Assembly: GCA_040954595.2 (NCBI GenBank)
Contig: CM082576.2
Coordinates: 1,054,001-1,118,000 of the forward strand
Direction of reading: 5' to 3'
Origin: Balanoglossus misakiensis
Lineage: Eukaryota > Hemichordata
DNA: 64,000 bases
Shown here: piece by piece, positions 63,001-64,000 of the stretch
Layout: each line of letters starts with the position of its first letter
How positions within the stretch are numbered: position 1 is the first letter of the stretch
Notes under the pieces: generated by a model
What the model saw: only the letters and a program-made list of their open reading frames with translations
What the model was told of the DNA's origin: nothing
Database searches by the model: none
Made by a program: the position numbers and the translations under genes

Positions 63001-63381
63001 CGTCTACTTTTACTTTGTCGTGTGTGTTGAAAGTCTTTGTTGTGCACCATTCTGTCCGATTTGGTCATGCGCAGCAGCCTGGTTGCCATGATACCGTAGC
63101 AGATGCAGAGAAGCGTCAGCGGGAAAAAGTATAAGATGAGCATCAGGAAAATGTGCCAACCTTTGACGAAAACGACCCCGAAATCTTCGAATTGTGGAGT
63201 GCATATGACGCGATAGACTGAGCCGTAATCGCTCTCCAGGTAGTAGAAGAACAGGCAGGATGGGTAGAGATATGGCGCCAACAACAAACAACCAACCATC
63301 CAGATTGTGATGATGATCTTCCTAGCACGTGACTTAGTTCCAAATGATCTTGCTTGGAGTGGATGTATGATGGCCAGGTAC
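54087..63381 (-). CDS. class A (rhodopsin-like) peptide GPCR, C-terminal part (5' exons outside window)
   Basis: Two exons in the window: 62997-63381 and 54087-55589, joined in phase 0 across a 7.4-kb intron; at least 628 residues here. The first starts with the last base of a codon followed by YLAIIHPLQAR, i.e. just after the (D/E)R of the TM3 DRY motif, then SRARKIIITIW (TM4), an ECL2 cysteine in RVICTPQF, and TM5 LYFFPLTLLCICYG. The second gives TM6 FCTCWAPHY, TM7 with NSSINPVIYAIMSEKF, a helix-8 region, then about 430 residues of Ser/Pro/Asp-rich cytoplasmic tail with basic KRNNQQKEKKYREKRKSKG. It resembles neuropeptide receptors of the orexin/allatotropin, QRFP, TRH and neuromedin type, but I cannot assign one. 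TM1-TM3 lie beyond 64000. Confidence 0.88.
55590..62996 (-). other. 7.4-kb intron of the GPCR gene
   Basis: Splits the receptor between TM5 and TM6. Mostly AT-rich non-coding sequence; one plausible opposite-strand exon at 58089-58275 is listed separately. No tRNA, transposon or other exon was recognised. Confidence 0.55.
58089..58275 (+). CDS. possible first coding exon of an unknown gene nested in the GPCR intron
   Basis: ATG at 58089 in strong context (A at -3, G at +4) opens a 62-codon frame that ends in a perfect donor, T|GTAAGT, in phase 1. The peptide (MDLVNFSDISDTVCDSDIER, then FVTQFDHANTLLQLPWTEDE, then AKKDKAIVEGFTL) is acidic and helical, and looks like protein rather than random translation. 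A CCAAT-type ATTGG lies upstream near 57928 and 57956. I did not find the next exon in the remaining 5.7 kb, so it would lie beyond the window or be missed. It could be chance. Confidence 0.3.
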
Positions 63382-64000
63382 CTGTACGAATAGGAATAGA
63401 ATTCTGATTTGCAAAGTTGACAGTCAAACTGATGACATTTTGTACTTGATCACCATGCAGTTTAATAACTTTTATGTTACAGCCCATCGGCTAATTTCAT
63501 ATCGTCTTTTATTTGTGCCACTGTCAAACAGACGGGAACTTCCCTGGGATGCAATCTTACGCAATCATTTCTGGCAAGAATTGTGGATATTTACGAGAAT
63601 ATCTTGAGCTTTCCGACGTTTTAACAGTATCTGCCCCCAAGCGGTCACCTTAAGTGACCCGCGATGTTGAATAAAGCCATCAAAATCACCACTCATAAAT
63701 TTTATCGTTGGAACCGTGGGAGTTCTTAGGCAGTATAGTGGGCAATTTGTTCATATAATATTTACAAGCTTGCTGTCTCAGAGTCAGGAATTGGCGGTGA
63801 GCCGGTGATTACCGCCCAACATCACCCTTCTACTGCATTCAACGTCGTTTTACATTAGGGCCTCAATCTTCGAAGCGAACTTCACCAACTGATACTTCGT
63901 GTCATTTACGAATATTTTCATCTACGAAATGCACGTGTTTTATTTTCTTGACGTTTGAGAAAATGAAACTAGAAGGCTGGCTCGTGCTTTGCATTCCACG

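Noticed and set aside
1-64000. CRISPR arrays, bacterial operons, rRNA genes, intact retroelements or DNA transposons
   Set aside because: Searched by eye on both strands; no spaced direct repeats, reverse transcriptase/integrase motifs, DDE transposase or rRNA sequence was seen.

Overview
This is an animal (metazoan) genomic window. Every gene I could read is built of short exons with GT/AG introns whose phases chain exactly, and the proteins are animal families. The base composition is AT-rich and there are no bacterial operons. CatSper sperm-channel subunits, NOXRED1, a DUSP10-type phosphatase, YLPM1, gustatory-receptor-like genes and a tocopherol-cyclase-like gene together point to a marine invertebrate, most likely a deuterostome (hemichordate/echinoderm-like, possibly cephalochordate). 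The species cannot be fixed from the sequence alone.

Layout from left to right: (1) 1-3071 (+), 3' part of a CatSper auxiliary subunit, best read as epsilon; (2) 3907-8244 (-), a complete CatSper1-like pore subunit lying tail-to-tail with it; (3) 8850-11370 (+), alpha-SNAP, head-to-head with CatSper1; (4) 13483-14770 (-), a secreted tocopherol-cyclase-like protein; (5) 16071-18272 and 19564-22455 (-), two tandem gustatory-receptor-like seven-helix proteins; (6) 23810-25714 (-), NOXRED1; (7) 28405-35764 (-), DUSP10/MKP-5-type phosphatase; (8) 36426-48900 (+), YLPM1, head-to-head with DUSP10 and carrying an almost perfect 300-bp internal duplication plus an 18-bp coding minisatellite; (9) 50677-52138 (+), an unrecognised nuclear-looking protein with a CENP-B/Tc5-like DNA-binding stretch; (10) 54087-63381 (-), 3' part of a class A peptide GPCR with a very long cytoplasmic tail, whose 7.4-kb intron holds a possible first exon of another gene on the opposite strand.

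The genes do not form one pathway. The functional link that stands out is at the left end: two subunits of the same flagellar calcium channel are neighbours, and the pore gene shares a 605-bp upstream region with alpha-SNAP, a membrane-fusion factor that acts in exocytosis (including the acrosome reaction in studied animals). The GRL pair keeps the three phase-0 C-terminal introns and the terminal TY-x5-Q motif known from insect gustatory receptors. Exon models were built by eye from reading frames, splice sites and phase; untranslated exons were not mapped.
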